From Microlunatus endophyticus (GTDB lineage: Bacteria > Actinomycetota > Actinomycetes > Propionibacteriales > Propionibacteriaceae), in assembly GCF_014646195.1 (NCBI RefSeq), contig NZ_BMMZ01000003.1:62001-126000 (forward strand): a stretch of DNA of 64,000 nucleotides, given 5' to 3'. The first letter of the stretch is position 1. Every line of letters begins with the position of its first letter. Below, in pieces: positions 17,431-25,977 of the stretch. Under the pieces are notes generated by a model. The model searched no databases, had not been told where the DNA came from, and saw nothing but the letters and a program-made list of their open reading frames with translations. Made by a program: the position numbers and the translations under genes.

Positions 17431-18738
17431 ATGAGCGACTCCTCGACGGCGCCGGCCCGGGCACAGATGTCCCGGGTGGCCAAGATCACCACCGGCCTGC
17501 TCTTCTTCACCTGGTTGATCGACTACTTCGACCGCCTGATCATGACCATCGCCCTCCCTGATGTCGGCAAGACATTCGGTCTGAACCACACCGAGGAAGG
17601 ACTGATCGTCTCCGCCTTCTTCTTCGCCTACGCATTCTCCCAGTTGCCCGGTGGCATGCTGGCCGATCGCTTCGGCACCAAGAACGTGGTCGCCGCTGCG
17701 ATGATCATCTGGTCGGTCTTCACCGGGCTGACAGCCGCCGCCTGGAGCTTCGGCGCGATGATCGCGATCCGAATCCTCTTCGGCATCGGCGAAGGGATCT
17801 TCCCCGGCGCTTCGATGAAGGCGATCGCGGAGCGGACCACCCCGCGGGAGCGCATGCTGGCCAACGGCGTGATGCTCAGCTCCAACAACTTCGGTGCAGC
17901 GGTCGCCCCGTTGGTCGCCGTACCACTGATCGCAGCGATCGGCTGGCGGGCCGGCTTCGGGGTGTCGGCGATCGCAGGCGTCGTGATGTTGATCATCCTG
18001 CTGTTGCTGCTGCCGGGCCGCGACCAGGCGGCGGTGGTCGAGTCGGCACCCGCCCCGGAGGCTGAACTGCCGAAGGCCAGGCCATGGGCGATCTTGGCCA
18101 GCCCGCAGATCTATCTCTATGTGGCGATGTTCTTCGGCCTGGACATCATCGGCTGGGGAATCAACACCTGGATGCCGTCCTATCTGGAGGAGGCGCGAGG
18201 GCTGAGCCTGAGCGGTTCTGCTGTCCTGCTGGCGATTCCGCCCGTGGTCGGCGGCTTGGCGACGATGGCCGGCGGCCGGCTGTCTGACCGACTCGGTGGC
18301 CGACCGCGGCTCAGCGTCGCGCCGGCGATGGCGGTCGGGGGTGCCGCACTGTTGGCGATGGCGTACTCGCCGTCGCTGACTGCCTTCATCATCTTCGAGT
18401 GTGTCGGTGTGGGCTGCTTCGGCCTGGCCTTCATGCCGGTGATGTCGGTTCCGCTCAAGGCTCTGAACGGGCGCTTCACCGGATCGGCTTCGGGAACGAT
18501 CAACTTCGGCGGTCAGCTTGCGGGCGTCCTGGCGCCGGTGGCGATGGGTTTCCTGGTCGACCGATTCAGCTACTCCGCTGCCTTCCTGTTCCCGGTCGGC
18601 GGTGCGGCGCTGGCTCTGGTGATGGCGCTGATCGTGCCCCAGACCCCGCGGATCCTCACGTCGCAGCTGCGCCGCAATCACCGGCTCGAGGGTGGTTTCG
18701 CCGACACGGACGAGGCAGTGGCGGTCGGCGGCAACTGA
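17431..18738 (+). CDS. MFS transporter (anion:cation symporter-like)
   Basis: 435 residues, 12 predicted membrane segments. Begins with a short polar tail, then TGLLFFTWLIDYFDRLIMTIALPDVGKTF, typical of the ACS (phthalate/galactonate/glucarate permease-like) MFS branch; the loop 2-3 motif is GGMLADRFGTKNV. A cytosolic loop near residue 210 (VVESAPAPEAELPKARPW) separates the two halves. Family members take up organic anions. Being divergent from, and sharing an operator-like region with, the D-aminoacylase gene, it may import an N-acyl amino acid or related anion; that is inferred. Its stop is 3 bp from the convergent MFS gene's stop. Confidence 0.92.
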   Translation: MSDSSTAPARAQMSRVAKITTGLLFFTWLIDYFDRLIMTIALPDVGKTFGLNHTEEGLIVSAFFFAYAFSQLPGGMLADRFGTKNVVAAAMIIWSVFTGLTAAAWSFGAMIAIRILFGIGEGIFPGASMKAIAERTTPRERMLANGVMLSSNNFGAAVAPLVAVPLIAAIGWRAGFGVSAIAGVVMLIILLLLLPGRDQAAVVESAPAPEAELPKARPWAILASPQIYLYVAMFFGLDIIGWGINTWMPSYLEEARGLSLSGSAVLLAIPPVVGGLATMAGGRLSDRLGGRPRLSVAPAMAVGGAALLAMAYSPSLTAFIIFECVGVGCFGLAFMPVMSVPLKALNGRFTGSASGTINFGGQLAGVLAPVAMGFLVDRFSYSAAFLFPVGGAALALVMALIVPQTPRILTSQLRRNHRLEGGFADTDEAVAVGGN

Positions 18739-18741
18739 TGA

Positions 18742-20241
18742 TCATCGGGTGTGGGTACGAAGCCCCAGGTGCAGCGGTCGCAGCGTGACCTCCGGGCTGA
18801 CCCGGACACCGCCGCGGCGGCTCAGGATCGCGGCCGAGACGAGCACGCCGATCAACGCCAGCCCGCCACCGCCGATCAAGGTCCAGCGGGCACCGAAGAC
18901 CTGGCCGACCCAACCGAGGAAGGTCGAGCCCAATGGCGTACCGCCCTGCATCAGCATCATGTAGATCGCCATCACCCGGCCGCGCAGCTTCGGGTCGACA
19001 CCCATCTGGACGCTCATATTGGCCGAATTCAATGTCAGCAGTGAGGCCAGGCCCATGAAGGGCAACAGCGCCGCATAGCTCCAGAAGGTCGGCATCATCC
19101 CGACGATGATCTCGATCGCGGCGAAGACCAGCGCCATCGTGATCACGAACCGGATCCGCGGCTTGGTCTTGCGGCGGGCGCCGATCAACGAGCCGATCAG
19201 CGAGCCGATCGCCATGATCGTTCCGAGGATGCCGTACTGGCCGGCACCCTTGTGGAAGGTCTGCTGGGCCATCAGTGCCGAGGTCATCTGGAAGTTCAGG
19301 CCGAAGGTTCCGATGAAGAACACCGTGCCCATCACCAGCATGATGTCGCCGCGCTGGCGGATGTAGGCGAATCCCTCCCGGATCTGGCGCTTGGCGCGTG
19401 GCGGCCGGTCGAACTTCTGCAGTCGCTTCGGGTCGATCAGGGTGATCGCCACGATCATCGACAGGTAGCTGATGGCGTTGGCCAGGATCGCCCAGCCGGT
19501 GCCGAATCCGGCGATCACCAGGCCGGCGACCGCCGGACCGATCAACCGCGCGGCGTTGAAGCTGGTCGAGTTGAGCCCGATCGCATTCGGCAGCCGGTCG
19601 CGGCCGACGACCTCGGAGACGAAGGCCTGCCGGGCCGGGTTGTCGAAGGCGGTGCCCATGCCGAAGACGAAGGCCAGCACGAACACTTCCCAGACCTGGG
19701 CGACCCCGGCGACGGCCATGATGCCCAGCGCTCCGGCTGACAGCGCCATCCAGGTCTGGGTGATCCTCAGGATGGTGCGCTTGTCGAAGCGGTCGGCGAT
19801 CACACCGCCGTACGGCGTCATCAGCAGCATCGGCAGGAACTGCAGCGCCGTGGTCAGGCCGACGGCGAAGCCGGAGCCGTGGGACAGCTCAAGGACCAGC
19901 CAGTCCTGGGCCACCCGCTGCATCCAGGTGCCGATGTTGGAGAAGAGCGCGCCGAAGAAGTAGATCCGGTAGTTGCGGATTCCCAGCGCGGCGAAGGTGC
20001 TGGCGGCCGAGCTCAGGCTCGGCAGCCGGCGCCGGCGCCGCGCGCGGGAGGCAACATCAGAGGGATCGTCGGCATCGTCGGCCTGGGCGACCGAGGTGCC
20101 GGGCTCGGCGAAACCGGGCTCCGGCGGATTCGAGTCCGCTGCCAGGTCGTCGGAATCCAGGTCTGGATCCGGGTTGTGATCAGGATTCTGCGGCGACAGC
20201 TCGCCGGACGGGTCGGGAAGCGTCGAGGACGCTTGGGTCAC
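18742..20241 (-). CDS. MFS exporter, DHA3 (EntS-like) branch
   Basis: 499 residues. A polar, acidic N-terminal tail of about 70 residues precedes the transporter, which begins LGIRNYRIYFFGALFSNIGTWMQRVAQDWLVLELS, the hallmark of the DHA3/EntS-like group; GVIADRFDKRTILR is the loop 2-3 motif. Such proteins export drugs or siderophores. Start GTG 20241 overlaps the MarR stop (GTGA), so a MarR regulator and its efflux pump form an operon. A paralogue with the same signature lies at 36708-38093. Confidence 0.92.
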   Translation of the reverse strand: MTQASSTLPDPSGELSPQNPDHNPDPDLDSDDLAADSNPPEPGFAEPGTSVAQADDADDPSDVASRARRRRRLPSLSSAASTFAALGIRNYRIYFFGALFSNIGTWMQRVAQDWLVLELSHGSGFAVGLTTALQFLPMLLMTPYGGVIADRFDKRTILRITQTWMALSAGALGIMAVAGVAQVWEVFVLAFVFGMGTAFDNPARQAFVSEVVGRDRLPNAIGLNSTSFNAARLIGPAVAGLVIAGFGTGWAILANAISYLSMIVAITLIDPKRLQKFDRPPRAKRQIREGFAYIRQRGDIMLVMGTVFFIGTFGLNFQMTSALMAQQTFHKGAGQYGILGTIMAIGSLIGSLIGARRKTKPRIRFVITMALVFAAIEIIVGMMPTFWSYAALLPFMGLASLLTLNSANMSVQMGVDPKLRGRVMAIYMMLMQGGTPLGSTFLGWVGQVFGARWTLIGGGGLALIGVLVSAAILSRRGGVRVSPEVTLRPLHLGLRTHTR

Positions 20242-20714
20242 GCTTGATTCACCTTCTCCAGGATCGGTACGGCTTTGCGCAGGACCTCGCGCTCCTCGGG
20301 ACTGAGCTCTGCCAGCCGTCGGGCCAGCCAGTCGTTGCGTCGCTTGCGGTTGGCCAACAGCACCTGGCGTCCGGTGTCGGTCAACGACACCCGCGCCTGG
20401 CGCTTGTCCTGCGGATCGCCCGATCTCAGGACGTAACCGCGCCGCTCGAGTTCGTTGACGATCCGGGTCATCGACGGCGGCTGGACCAACTCGCGCGCGG
20501 CGAGCTCCCCCATCAGCAGGTCGCCGTTGTTGAACAGCACACTCATCGCCGACAGCTGGTTGGAGGTCAGGTCGAGGGACTCGTCGCGCATCTGACGCAA
20601 CCGACGTGCGAGCCGCAACAACGCCGGCCGTAGGCCAGCTGCGAGACCGGCGTTGCTGCGCAGATCCCGGGTGCTGGTGACGGGGCCGACCGTCTCGACA
20701 TCACGTGTGGTCAC
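20238..20714 (-). CDS. MarR-family transcriptional regulator
   Basis: 158 residues. Winged-helix MarR fold: LTSNQLSAMSVLFNNGDLLMGELAARE, recognition helix VQPPSMTRIVNELERRGYVLR and wing DPQDKRQARVSLTDTGR. It likely represses itself and the co-transcribed DHA3 pump. I chose GTG 20714: the longer frame starts at GTG 20738, which would lie inside the operator palindrome and upstream of the -10. With the promoter at 20722-20750 the transcript would begin at or within a few bases of GTG 20714, i.e. nearly leaderless. Confidence 0.9.
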   Translation of the reverse strand: MTTRDVETVGPVTSTRDLRSNAGLAAGLRPALLRLARRLRQMRDESLDLTSNQLSAMSVLFNNGDLLMGELAARELVQPPSMTRIVNELERRGYVLRSGDPQDKRQARVSLTDTGRQVLLANRKRRNDWLARRLAELSPEEREVLRKAVPILEKVNQA

Positions 20715-20721
20715 TGAGGTA

Positions 20722-20757
20722 AGCCTAATCCTTAGCACTGCTAATTACAAATGCTAA
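20722..20757 (-). promoter_or_regulatory. Promoter and MarR operator
   Basis: On the minus strand: -35-like TTGTAA (20750-20745), 17-bp spacer, -10-like TAGGCT (20727-20722). The palindrome TTAGCACTGCTAA (20732-20744) fills the spacer and a further TGCTAA half-site lies at 20752-20757. This is the classic layout for autorepression by a MarR protein. Confidence 0.7.
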
Positions 20758-20911
20758 GCATCTCCCTGCGCGCCCCGCAGCTACGGCCCCGCGTAGGGGC
20801 CTCGAAACGACGGGCCGCTCCGCATCCGCTGATCCTGTGACCGACGATCAGTCCCACGTGGCGTGTCGCCCTCGAGCAGGCCATCCTCGGTCACAAAACC
20901 AGCGGCCGGGT

Positions 20912-21658
20912 TCAGATCGCTCGAACCTCGGCGAGCCGCTTGACTGCGAACTGGTCGGTCCCGCTGGGATCCCAGCAGACGGCGGCCTCCCACGCGGCCC
21001 GCGCTTGCGCTGCGATGTCGTACGCGTCGTTGTCCAGACCTGCGGCGTTGTGTGGCAGCGCCAGATCGAGGTCGGGAACATCGACGTGCGACTCGTCCCA
21101 GTCGATCATCGCGACGCGATCCGCGGTCATGCGAATGTTGCGCTGGTTGGGGTCGCCGTGGACGACGCACGTCGTCCGGCCGATGAGTCGCGCCCACGCC
21201 GCCCGACATCGAACGACGCCCTCCGGCGGCATCGCGTCGAGGTCGACCCTCGTCCCGGTCCCGGCGCGGACAAGGTCGGTCGACGATCGCCAGCCCGGGC
21301 GTCGGGGCCAACCCTGCGTGAGCGCATGCAGCCGGCGGAGTGCCTCGGCAACGCGACGCCAGTCCGCTTCGGTCTCCGGCGGTCCTCCCTCCAAGTAGGT
21401 CATCACCACCAGCCCGTCGACGAAGAGCCGGCCGTCCCTGGTCGGGATAGGCGTCGGCACTGGCATTCCTTCCGCATCCAGGCGTCGCAGCAGATCGGTC
21501 TCCCACGCCAGATCAGCGTCGCTGCGTCGGCCGAGACGAGCGACTGCGTGATGCCCCCGGACGCGGACGGTCCACACCTCGTTGACGCCGGCTCCGCCGG
21601 TCAGCCGTTCGCCGCGTACGACGTCGTCGCCCCAATGCCTGAGTGCATCCCATCCCAT
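20912..21658 (-). CDS. Aminoglycoside phosphotransferase (APH)-fold kinase
   Basis: 248 residues. APH/choline kinase fold: nucleotide-binding N-lobe (GAGVNEVWTVRVRGHHAVARLGR), linker VVMTYLEGGPP, catalytic loop VVHGDPNQRNIRM (Asp and Asn) and metal-binding MIDWDESHVDVPDLDLA. The family phosphorylates aminoglycosides, macrolides, homoserine or other small alcohols; the substrate cannot be read here and a resistance role should not be assumed. I chose ATG 21658, which has GAGG about 9 nt upstream; ATG 21667 is too close to it. Stand-alone between two MarR genes. Confidence 0.85.
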   Translation of the reverse strand: MGWDALRHWGDDVVRGERLTGGAGVNEVWTVRVRGHHAVARLGRRSDADLAWETDLLRRLDAEGMPVPTPIPTRDGRLFVDGLVVMTYLEGGPPETEADWRRVAEALRRLHALTQGWPRRPGWRSSTDLVRAGTGTRVDLDAMPPEGVVRCRAAWARLIGRTTCVVHGDPNQRNIRMTADRVAMIDWDESHVDVPDLDLALPHNAAGLDNDAYDIAAQARAAWEAAVCWDPSGTDQFAVKRLAEVRAI

Positions 21659-21841
21659 CCGACACATCCTCGCGCAGGCTGACGAAGCCCTCAACGAGAT
21701 AACCAACCGCACTGGGACCGGGCCGCGCCAGCACGGCGTCGGCGATCCCAGACCGTGGTTTGACGTTGCTGGATTGCGCACTCCCGGATAATCGATCAAG
21801 TCCTGGCAGATCGACCAGCCCACGTTCGACAACCCAGTCGA

Positions 21842-22360
21842 TCAGTCGTTGCTGTCGGCTGCATCCAGGCCTTCGATCAGCCGCTCCAGCAGACCGGCGA
21901 GCTCGCGGGTCTGGCGTTCGGTCAGCGGCGCCACGACATCGCGTTCGACCACATTGGCCTCCCGGATCGCGGCCGCGAAGAACTCCCAGCCCTCGTCGGA
22001 CAGCCTGACCAGGACCCGGGTCCGATTGCCCGGGTCCGCCTCCCGCTGCACCAGACCCCGCTGCACCAGACCGTCGAGCCGGTGCGTCATCGACGAGGCC
22101 GCAACGTCGGTCGCCGTGGCCAACTGGCTCGGGGTCATCGCTTCGCCGTCGCGTCGGGCCAACTCGCTGAGCACGGCCCACTCACCGGAGGAGACGTTGA
22201 GATCTGCCAGCTGATTGTCGTACCACTGGTCCAGTCGCTTGCTCAACCGACCGACGGCAGTGATCACCCGCTGTACCTGCTCGTCGGCACCGGCCGCCAC
22301 ATAACTGGCGACCGCCTCCCGGTACTCATCGGTCAGCGTCCTGCGCTTTGCCCTGGCCAT
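21842..22360 (-). CDS. MarR-family transcriptional regulator
   Basis: About 172 residues. MarR winged helix: LNVSSGEWAVLSELARRDG, TPSQLATATDVAASSMTHRLDGLVQRGLVQRE and wing DPGNRTRVLVRLSDEGW. The N-terminal 50 residues carry a basic helix. Divergent from an MFS exporter with a strong MarR-type palindrome between, so it probably represses that pump and itself. ATG 22360 was preferred; ATG 22369 is also possible. Confidence 0.88.
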   Translation of the reverse strand: MARAKRRTLTDEYREAVASYVAAGADEQVQRVITAVGRLSKRLDQWYDNQLADLNVSSGEWAVLSELARRDGEAMTPSQLATATDVAASSMTHRLDGLVQRGLVQREADPGNRTRVLVRLSDEGWEFFAAAIREANVVERDVVAPLTERQTRELAGLLERLIEGLDAADSND

Positions 22361-22425
22361 CAGGGCCATCCTGGCAGGTCCGGCCCGACCGCGAGGCGGG
22401 ACCGGGTTGGTTGACGTGGTAATAT

Positions 22426-22473
22426 TTCGATATCGAAGATTTGCAGACCGAAATCTTGTCGGTCGAAATCTTC
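22426..22473. promoter_or_regulatory. MarR-type operator region
   Basis: Perfect 12-bp palindrome TTCGATATCGAA (22426-22437), the classic form of MarR boxes, followed by CGAAATCTT direct repeats at 22449-22457 and 22464-22472; the inverted form AAGATTT lies at 22437-22443 just beside the palindrome. Lies between the divergent MarR and MFS genes. Confidence 0.7.
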
Positions 22474-22560
22474 TCCATAGGTCAACCAACGACCCGGCCC
22501 CGGGCATCTGGGGGTCGGGTTTCGTTACGCCAGATTCGTCACGTCCTGAGGGGGTCCGTC

Positions 22561-23796
22561 GTGCGCCGCGCAGTCCTGCTGATCATCGCCGCTGCCGTTG
22601 CCATGCTGGGTTGGGGCACGGTGCTGCCGTATCAGTATGCGTACGCTGCGACCACCCGCGGCTGGGGCGGCATGGTCGGTGCGGCGGCGTCCAGCCTTTT
22701 CTCGGTCGGTGCCCTGCTGGCCGCCCCGCTCGGTGGCCGGCTCGCCGACCGGTACTCTCCCGTCCTGGTCTCCCTGGCCGCCCGCTCGATCGCGGCGGCG
22801 GGCGCGTTCTCGCTGATCCTTGCCGACAGCCCGACCACCTTTCTGGCCGGTATGGCCGCCTTCGGCTTCGGACTGTCCGGCGGAACACCGGCCCAGTCGG
22901 TGCTGGCGCTGCGCTGGGCCCCGGGTGCCGGCGACCGACGCAAGGTCTTCGCCTGGATCGCCAGCGGCCAGGCCCTCGGCATGGGGATCGGCTCTTTCGT
23001 CGCCGGCTTCCTGGTCCATCTCGACCGCCCGGACGGCATGCTCCCCGCGTTCCTGATGGCCGGCGCCGGTTTCGCGTTGTCCGGGCTGCTGATCGTGGCG
23101 GCCGCCCGCGGCGACAAGATCCTCAGCGGCAGCGCCGTGAACACCGACGAACTGTCGGTCGGTGCCCGGCAGGCGTTCTCGATGATCAGGTCCTCGCGGC
23201 CGCTGGTACTGACCGCAATCATCAGCATCGGCCTGGCCCTGGCCTACAACGCCCAGTTCGAGAGCGGGCTGCCGGCGTACGGGCTGACCGTGCTCGGTGT
23301 TGACGCCCGGGCGGTCGGAATCGCCGCGGCGCTCAATTGCGCGGTGATCCTCGCGCTGCAGGTCGTCGTCATCCGCTTCACCGCCAAGCGGTCGGCAGCG
23401 GTCCTGCTGATGATCGTCGGCGGCATCTGGGTGTTGGCCTGGACGCTGCTCGGTGCTGCTGCCGGACTGCACACCCTGGCGCCGATCATCTTCCTGAGCA
23501 CCTTCGGCATTTTCGCGGTCGGAGAGACCCTGTTCGCCCCGGTTCTCAACCCGCTGATCGCCGGTCTGGCGCCGAGTGGGATGGTCGGCTCCACGCTCGG
23601 GCTGTTCACGGCGCTGCAGACCGGCGCATCGACGCTCGGCCCGATGATCGCCGGTGCCACCCTCGGCGCTGGTCTGAGCAACGTCTTCATCGGCGTCAAC
23701 ATCGCGATCAGCCTGGTCGCCGTGATCGCGGCCGTACGGCTCCGGACGAGCCTGTCCTCGGCCACCCGACGGCCGGCCCTGGTCACCGCCGCGTAG
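22561..23796 (+). CDS. MFS transporter
   Basis: 411 residues, about 12 membrane segments. Starts RRAVLLIIAAAVAMLGWGTVLPYQYAYAATTRGWGG; loop 2-3 motif GGRLADRYSPVLVS. Distantly like DHA1-type multidrug efflux proteins. GTG 22561 was chosen because GAGGGGG lies 6 nt upstream; the open frame to 22441 crosses the operator. Control by the divergent MarR gene is likely. Confidence 0.9.
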   Translation: MRRAVLLIIAAAVAMLGWGTVLPYQYAYAATTRGWGGMVGAAASSLFSVGALLAAPLGGRLADRYSPVLVSLAARSIAAAGAFSLILADSPTTFLAGMAAFGFGLSGGTPAQSVLALRWAPGAGDRRKVFAWIASGQALGMGIGSFVAGFLVHLDRPDGMLPAFLMAGAGFALSGLLIVAAARGDKILSGSAVNTDELSVGARQAFSMIRSSRPLVLTAIISIGLALAYNAQFESGLPAYGLTVLGVDARAVGIAAALNCAVILALQVVVIRFTAKRSAAVLLMIVGGIWVLAWTLLGAAAGLHTLAPIIFLSTFGIFAVGETLFAPVLNPLIAGLAPSGMVGSTLGLFTALQTGASTLGPMIAGATLGAGLSNVFIGVNIAISLVAVIAAVRLRTSLSSATRRPALVTAA

Positions 23797-23805
23797 CCGA
23801 TTCAG

Positions 23806-24020
23806 CCGGTACGAACGAGCAGGAGCGGTACGAACTGGAGCGAGGAGCGGTAGGAACTGGAGCGGGAACGTTCTCGCCTCAGCTCCGTCCCCTCGCTCCC
23901 GTTCGCCGCGAAGCGCGGGTACGGGCGTGAAGCGGGGGCGGTACGAACTGAAGCGAGGCCGCACGAACTGAAGCGAGGCCGCACGAACTGAAGCGAGGCC
24001 GCACGAACTGAAGCGGAACG
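23806..24020. repeat. 20-bp tandem repeat block with degenerate flank
   Basis: Exact 20-bp period at 23941-24016: units of the form GCACGAACTGAAGCGAGGCC (23961-23980, 23981-24000; 23941-23960 differs at the second base; 24001-24016 is partial). Degenerate copies containing GGTACGAACTGGAGCG are scattered over 23806-23870. Units abut directly with no spacers. This block fills most of the 272-bp gap between two convergent genes. Confidence 0.9.
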
Positions 24021-24068
24021 GGTCGATGCCCTCCTCGGATCGGCCGGGAAGCCGGCCGCTCCTCATGG

Positions 24069-24701
24069 CTAGCTCGCGGTGTGCTTGACGACCCAGTCGA
24101 CCAGCGGCCCGAAGGCACGGAAGTCGGCGCGGACGACCTCGGTGAGTTCGGCGCTGTGGATCACCGGGTCGAAGCCGAGCATCCGCCCGGCGACCAGCGA
24201 CCGGTGCCGGAGCAGCTCGAGCCGCGGATGGTCCGGCTCGACGCCTCGCGGCCGGGTCTTCAGCCGGTCGCCGCCGATGTCGAAACCGGCCGACCTCAGC
24301 TTGTTGACGATCCGGGACAGCTGCCGCCCGCTGCCGTTCTCGGCGACCGCCTCGCGGTAGCCGGCCAGCCGCTCGGGCGAGGCGTGGTAGAAACCGGCAC
24401 CGATCCGTACGCCCCTGGCCGAGACCTCGAGGTAGTAGCCGGTCTCCTCAGCCCGGGGCAGGAAAGCTCCCTGATGAGTCTTGTACGGAGTCTTGTCCCC
24501 GGAGAACCGGACGTCACGGTAGGGCCGGAAGATCTTCGCCTTGCCGAATTCCGGCTCCATCTCGGCCACGATCGCCTTCATCGGCGCCAGCACGGACTCG
24601 ATGTAGACGTGCTTGTTGGCATCCCAGAACGCTCGCGAGTTGTCGATCTCCAGATCGTCGTAGAAGTCCAGTGCGGCAGCCGGGAAGCCCTCGAAGGTCA
24701 C
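24069..24701 (-). CDS. DUF2461 (TIGR02453 family) protein
   Basis: 210 residues, full length for DUF2461, a widespread family of unknown function. Landmarks: FEGFPAAALDFYDDLEIDNSRAFW at the N-terminus, DVRFSGDKTPYKTHQGAF in the middle (the family's best-conserved block), and FYHASPERLAGYREAV. GTG 24701 gives the family's usual N-terminus; the frame open to 25004 covers the neighbouring gene. TAGGCT (24714-24709, minus strand) ends 7 nt before the GTG, suggesting a near-leaderless mRNA. Confidence 0.88.
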   Translation of the reverse strand: MTFEGFPAAALDFYDDLEIDNSRAFWDANKHVYIESVLAPMKAIVAEMEPEFGKAKIFRPYRDVRFSGDKTPYKTHQGAFLPRAEETGYYLEVSARGVRIGAGFYHASPERLAGYREAVAENGSGRQLSRIVNKLRSAGFDIGGDRLKTRPRGVEPDHPRLELLRHRSLVAGRMLGFDPVIHSAELTEVVRADFRAFGPLVDWVVKHTAS

Positions 24702-24741
24702 CCGCCCCAGCCTAAACTCCCGGCGTCCGTACGCTGGACCC

Positions 24742-25116
24742 GTGCCGGACCGCGAGCAGGGACCGTGGAGCCATGCCGACGCCTGGATCCTGGCGGCGAC
24801 CTCGAGCGGGCGTCGGGGCAGCACGCTCTCCGGCCTGATCGGCTCCGCGGACGCGATCAACCACGACATCCCCACCCGCGACCAGCTGGCCTCGTCCCTC
24901 GGCGCCCTGCTGCAGGCGGGTCTGATCGAGCACCACGACGGCAGGTTCAGAACCACTCGCCCGGGCAAGCTGATCAGGAAGCACTGGCGCGGCGGCCTGT
25001 TCAACTGGAGCGCGACGCTGCTGCCGCAGCTTCAGCAACTGCCCCGCGCCGGGGTCGAGTGGCCGTTGACCGAGGATGAGTTCCGGGCCGCCTACGAGGC
25101 CTACCGCCGCTGGTGA
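24742..25116 (+). CDS. Hypothetical protein, possible winged-helix fold
   Basis: 124 residues, not recognised by name. Contains WSHADAWILAAT, then TRDQLASSLGALLQAGLIEHHDGRFRTT, which reads as a helix-turn-helix plus wing, and a C-terminal PLTEDEFRAAYEAY helix. No membrane segment or signal peptide. TACGCT (24730-24735) lies 6 nt before GTG 24742, the same leaderless arrangement as other genes here; only 40 bp separate it from the divergent DUF2461 start. A regulatory role is possible but unproven. Confidence 0.7.
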   Translation: MPDREQGPWSHADAWILAATSSGRRGSTLSGLIGSADAINHDIPTRDQLASSLGALLQAGLIEHHDGRFRTTRPGKLIRKHWRGGLFNWSATLLPQLQQLPRAGVEWPLTEDEFRAAYEAYRRW

Positions 25117-25172
25117 GCCGCGCGGAATCAGCCGAAGTCCCCCAGCCGATACATCTCTCCGGACCGGAAGCC

Positions 25173-25964
25173 TCAGTCGAAGAGACCGCCGGTCTCGTCC
25201 CAGGCGATGGTGTCCCAGACCGGCGCCGGCAGTTCCTTGGCGCGCTCCGGCTCGGGCACCGACGAATGCGCGCCGCAACCATGGTCGATGGTCACCACCC
25301 GGGAGTCCGAGGGTGAGTAGGCGTTGGCGCAGACCCCGAACTCGCGACCGAGCTGTCCGCGCAGCCGTACGAAGAAACCGCAGGTCACGCAGGTCGCCGG
25401 GGCCTGCTTGCTCAGCGGGTTGTCGGGCCCGCCATCGCCGGTGAGCCAGCGTTCGGCGGCCTCGTCACGGCCCTCGACCGACAGCACCCGCTCGCGGCCG
25501 AGCCCCAACCCCGACACCACCGAGCGGATGATCGCCGCCTCCGCCGGATCGGCGTCGGCAGCGTCCTCGCCACCGGTGTAGCCCGGCTCCAGCCTCGGGT
25601 CGGTGTCCGGCGCCGGCATCAACATCCCCGGGCCGACATCGCCCGGCTGCACCCGCTCGACCCACGGCACCCAGTGCTCGGCCAGCAGCGCGTCGGAGCC
25701 GGGGAGCAGCACGACCTCGTCGACCGTGGCCGTACGCGCCCGGGAAGCCCGGGTGACGGTCACCGACCAGTGCCAGCCGCGGTAACCCGGGTGCGGGCAG
25801 GCGAAGTGATGGCTGACGACCCGCTCAGCCTCGGCCTGGTTGCCCAGATACTCGCCGACGCCGAGCACTCCGGCGGTCTCAAGCGCCGCATCCCGAGCGA
25901 GATCGACTGCACCGGCGGCGATCGAATCGAGTTTCACCGCGCGCGCACGTGCCGAAGTTGCCAT
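25173..25964 (-). CDS. DUF3027 family protein
   Basis: 263 residues. Matches the actinobacterial DUF3027 pattern: ARDAALETAGVLGVGEYLG, then FACPHPGYRGWHWSVTVTR, DEVVLLPGSDALLAEHWVPW, and near the C-terminus a CVTCGFF ... CANAYSPSDSRVVTIDHGCGAHS block with spaced Cys that could bind a metal. Function unknown; conserved across Actinobacteria and, from memory, found in the same general region as XPB and cold-shock genes in mycobacteria. Lies 13 bp from the stop of the MFS gene upstream on the same strand. Confidence 0.9.
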   Translation of the reverse strand: MATSARARAVKLDSIAAGAVDLARDAALETAGVLGVGEYLGNQAEAERVVSHHFACPHPGYRGWHWSVTVTRASRARTATVDEVVLLPGSDALLAEHWVPWVERVQPGDVGPGMLMPAPDTDPRLEPGYTGGEDAADADPAEAAIIRSVVSGLGLGRERVLSVEGRDEAAERWLTGDGGPDNPLSKQAPATCVTCGFFVRLRGQLGREFGVCANAYSPSDSRVVTIDHGCGAHSSVPEPERAKELPAPVWDTIAWDETGGLFD

Positions 25965-25977
25965 GACCCCTATTCTG

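Noticed and set aside
20912..21658. Aminoglycoside resistance gene
   Set aside because: Only the general APH fold is visible; many such kinases act on other substrates.
21659..21841. Possible small gene upstream of the phosphotransferase (frame with AVGYLVEGFVSLRED)
   Set aside because: Fragment reads somewhat protein-like but has no start of its own, overlaps both neighbours' frames and matches no family I know.
23941..24016. CRISPR array
   Set aside because: Repeats abut with no spacers and no cas genes are present.
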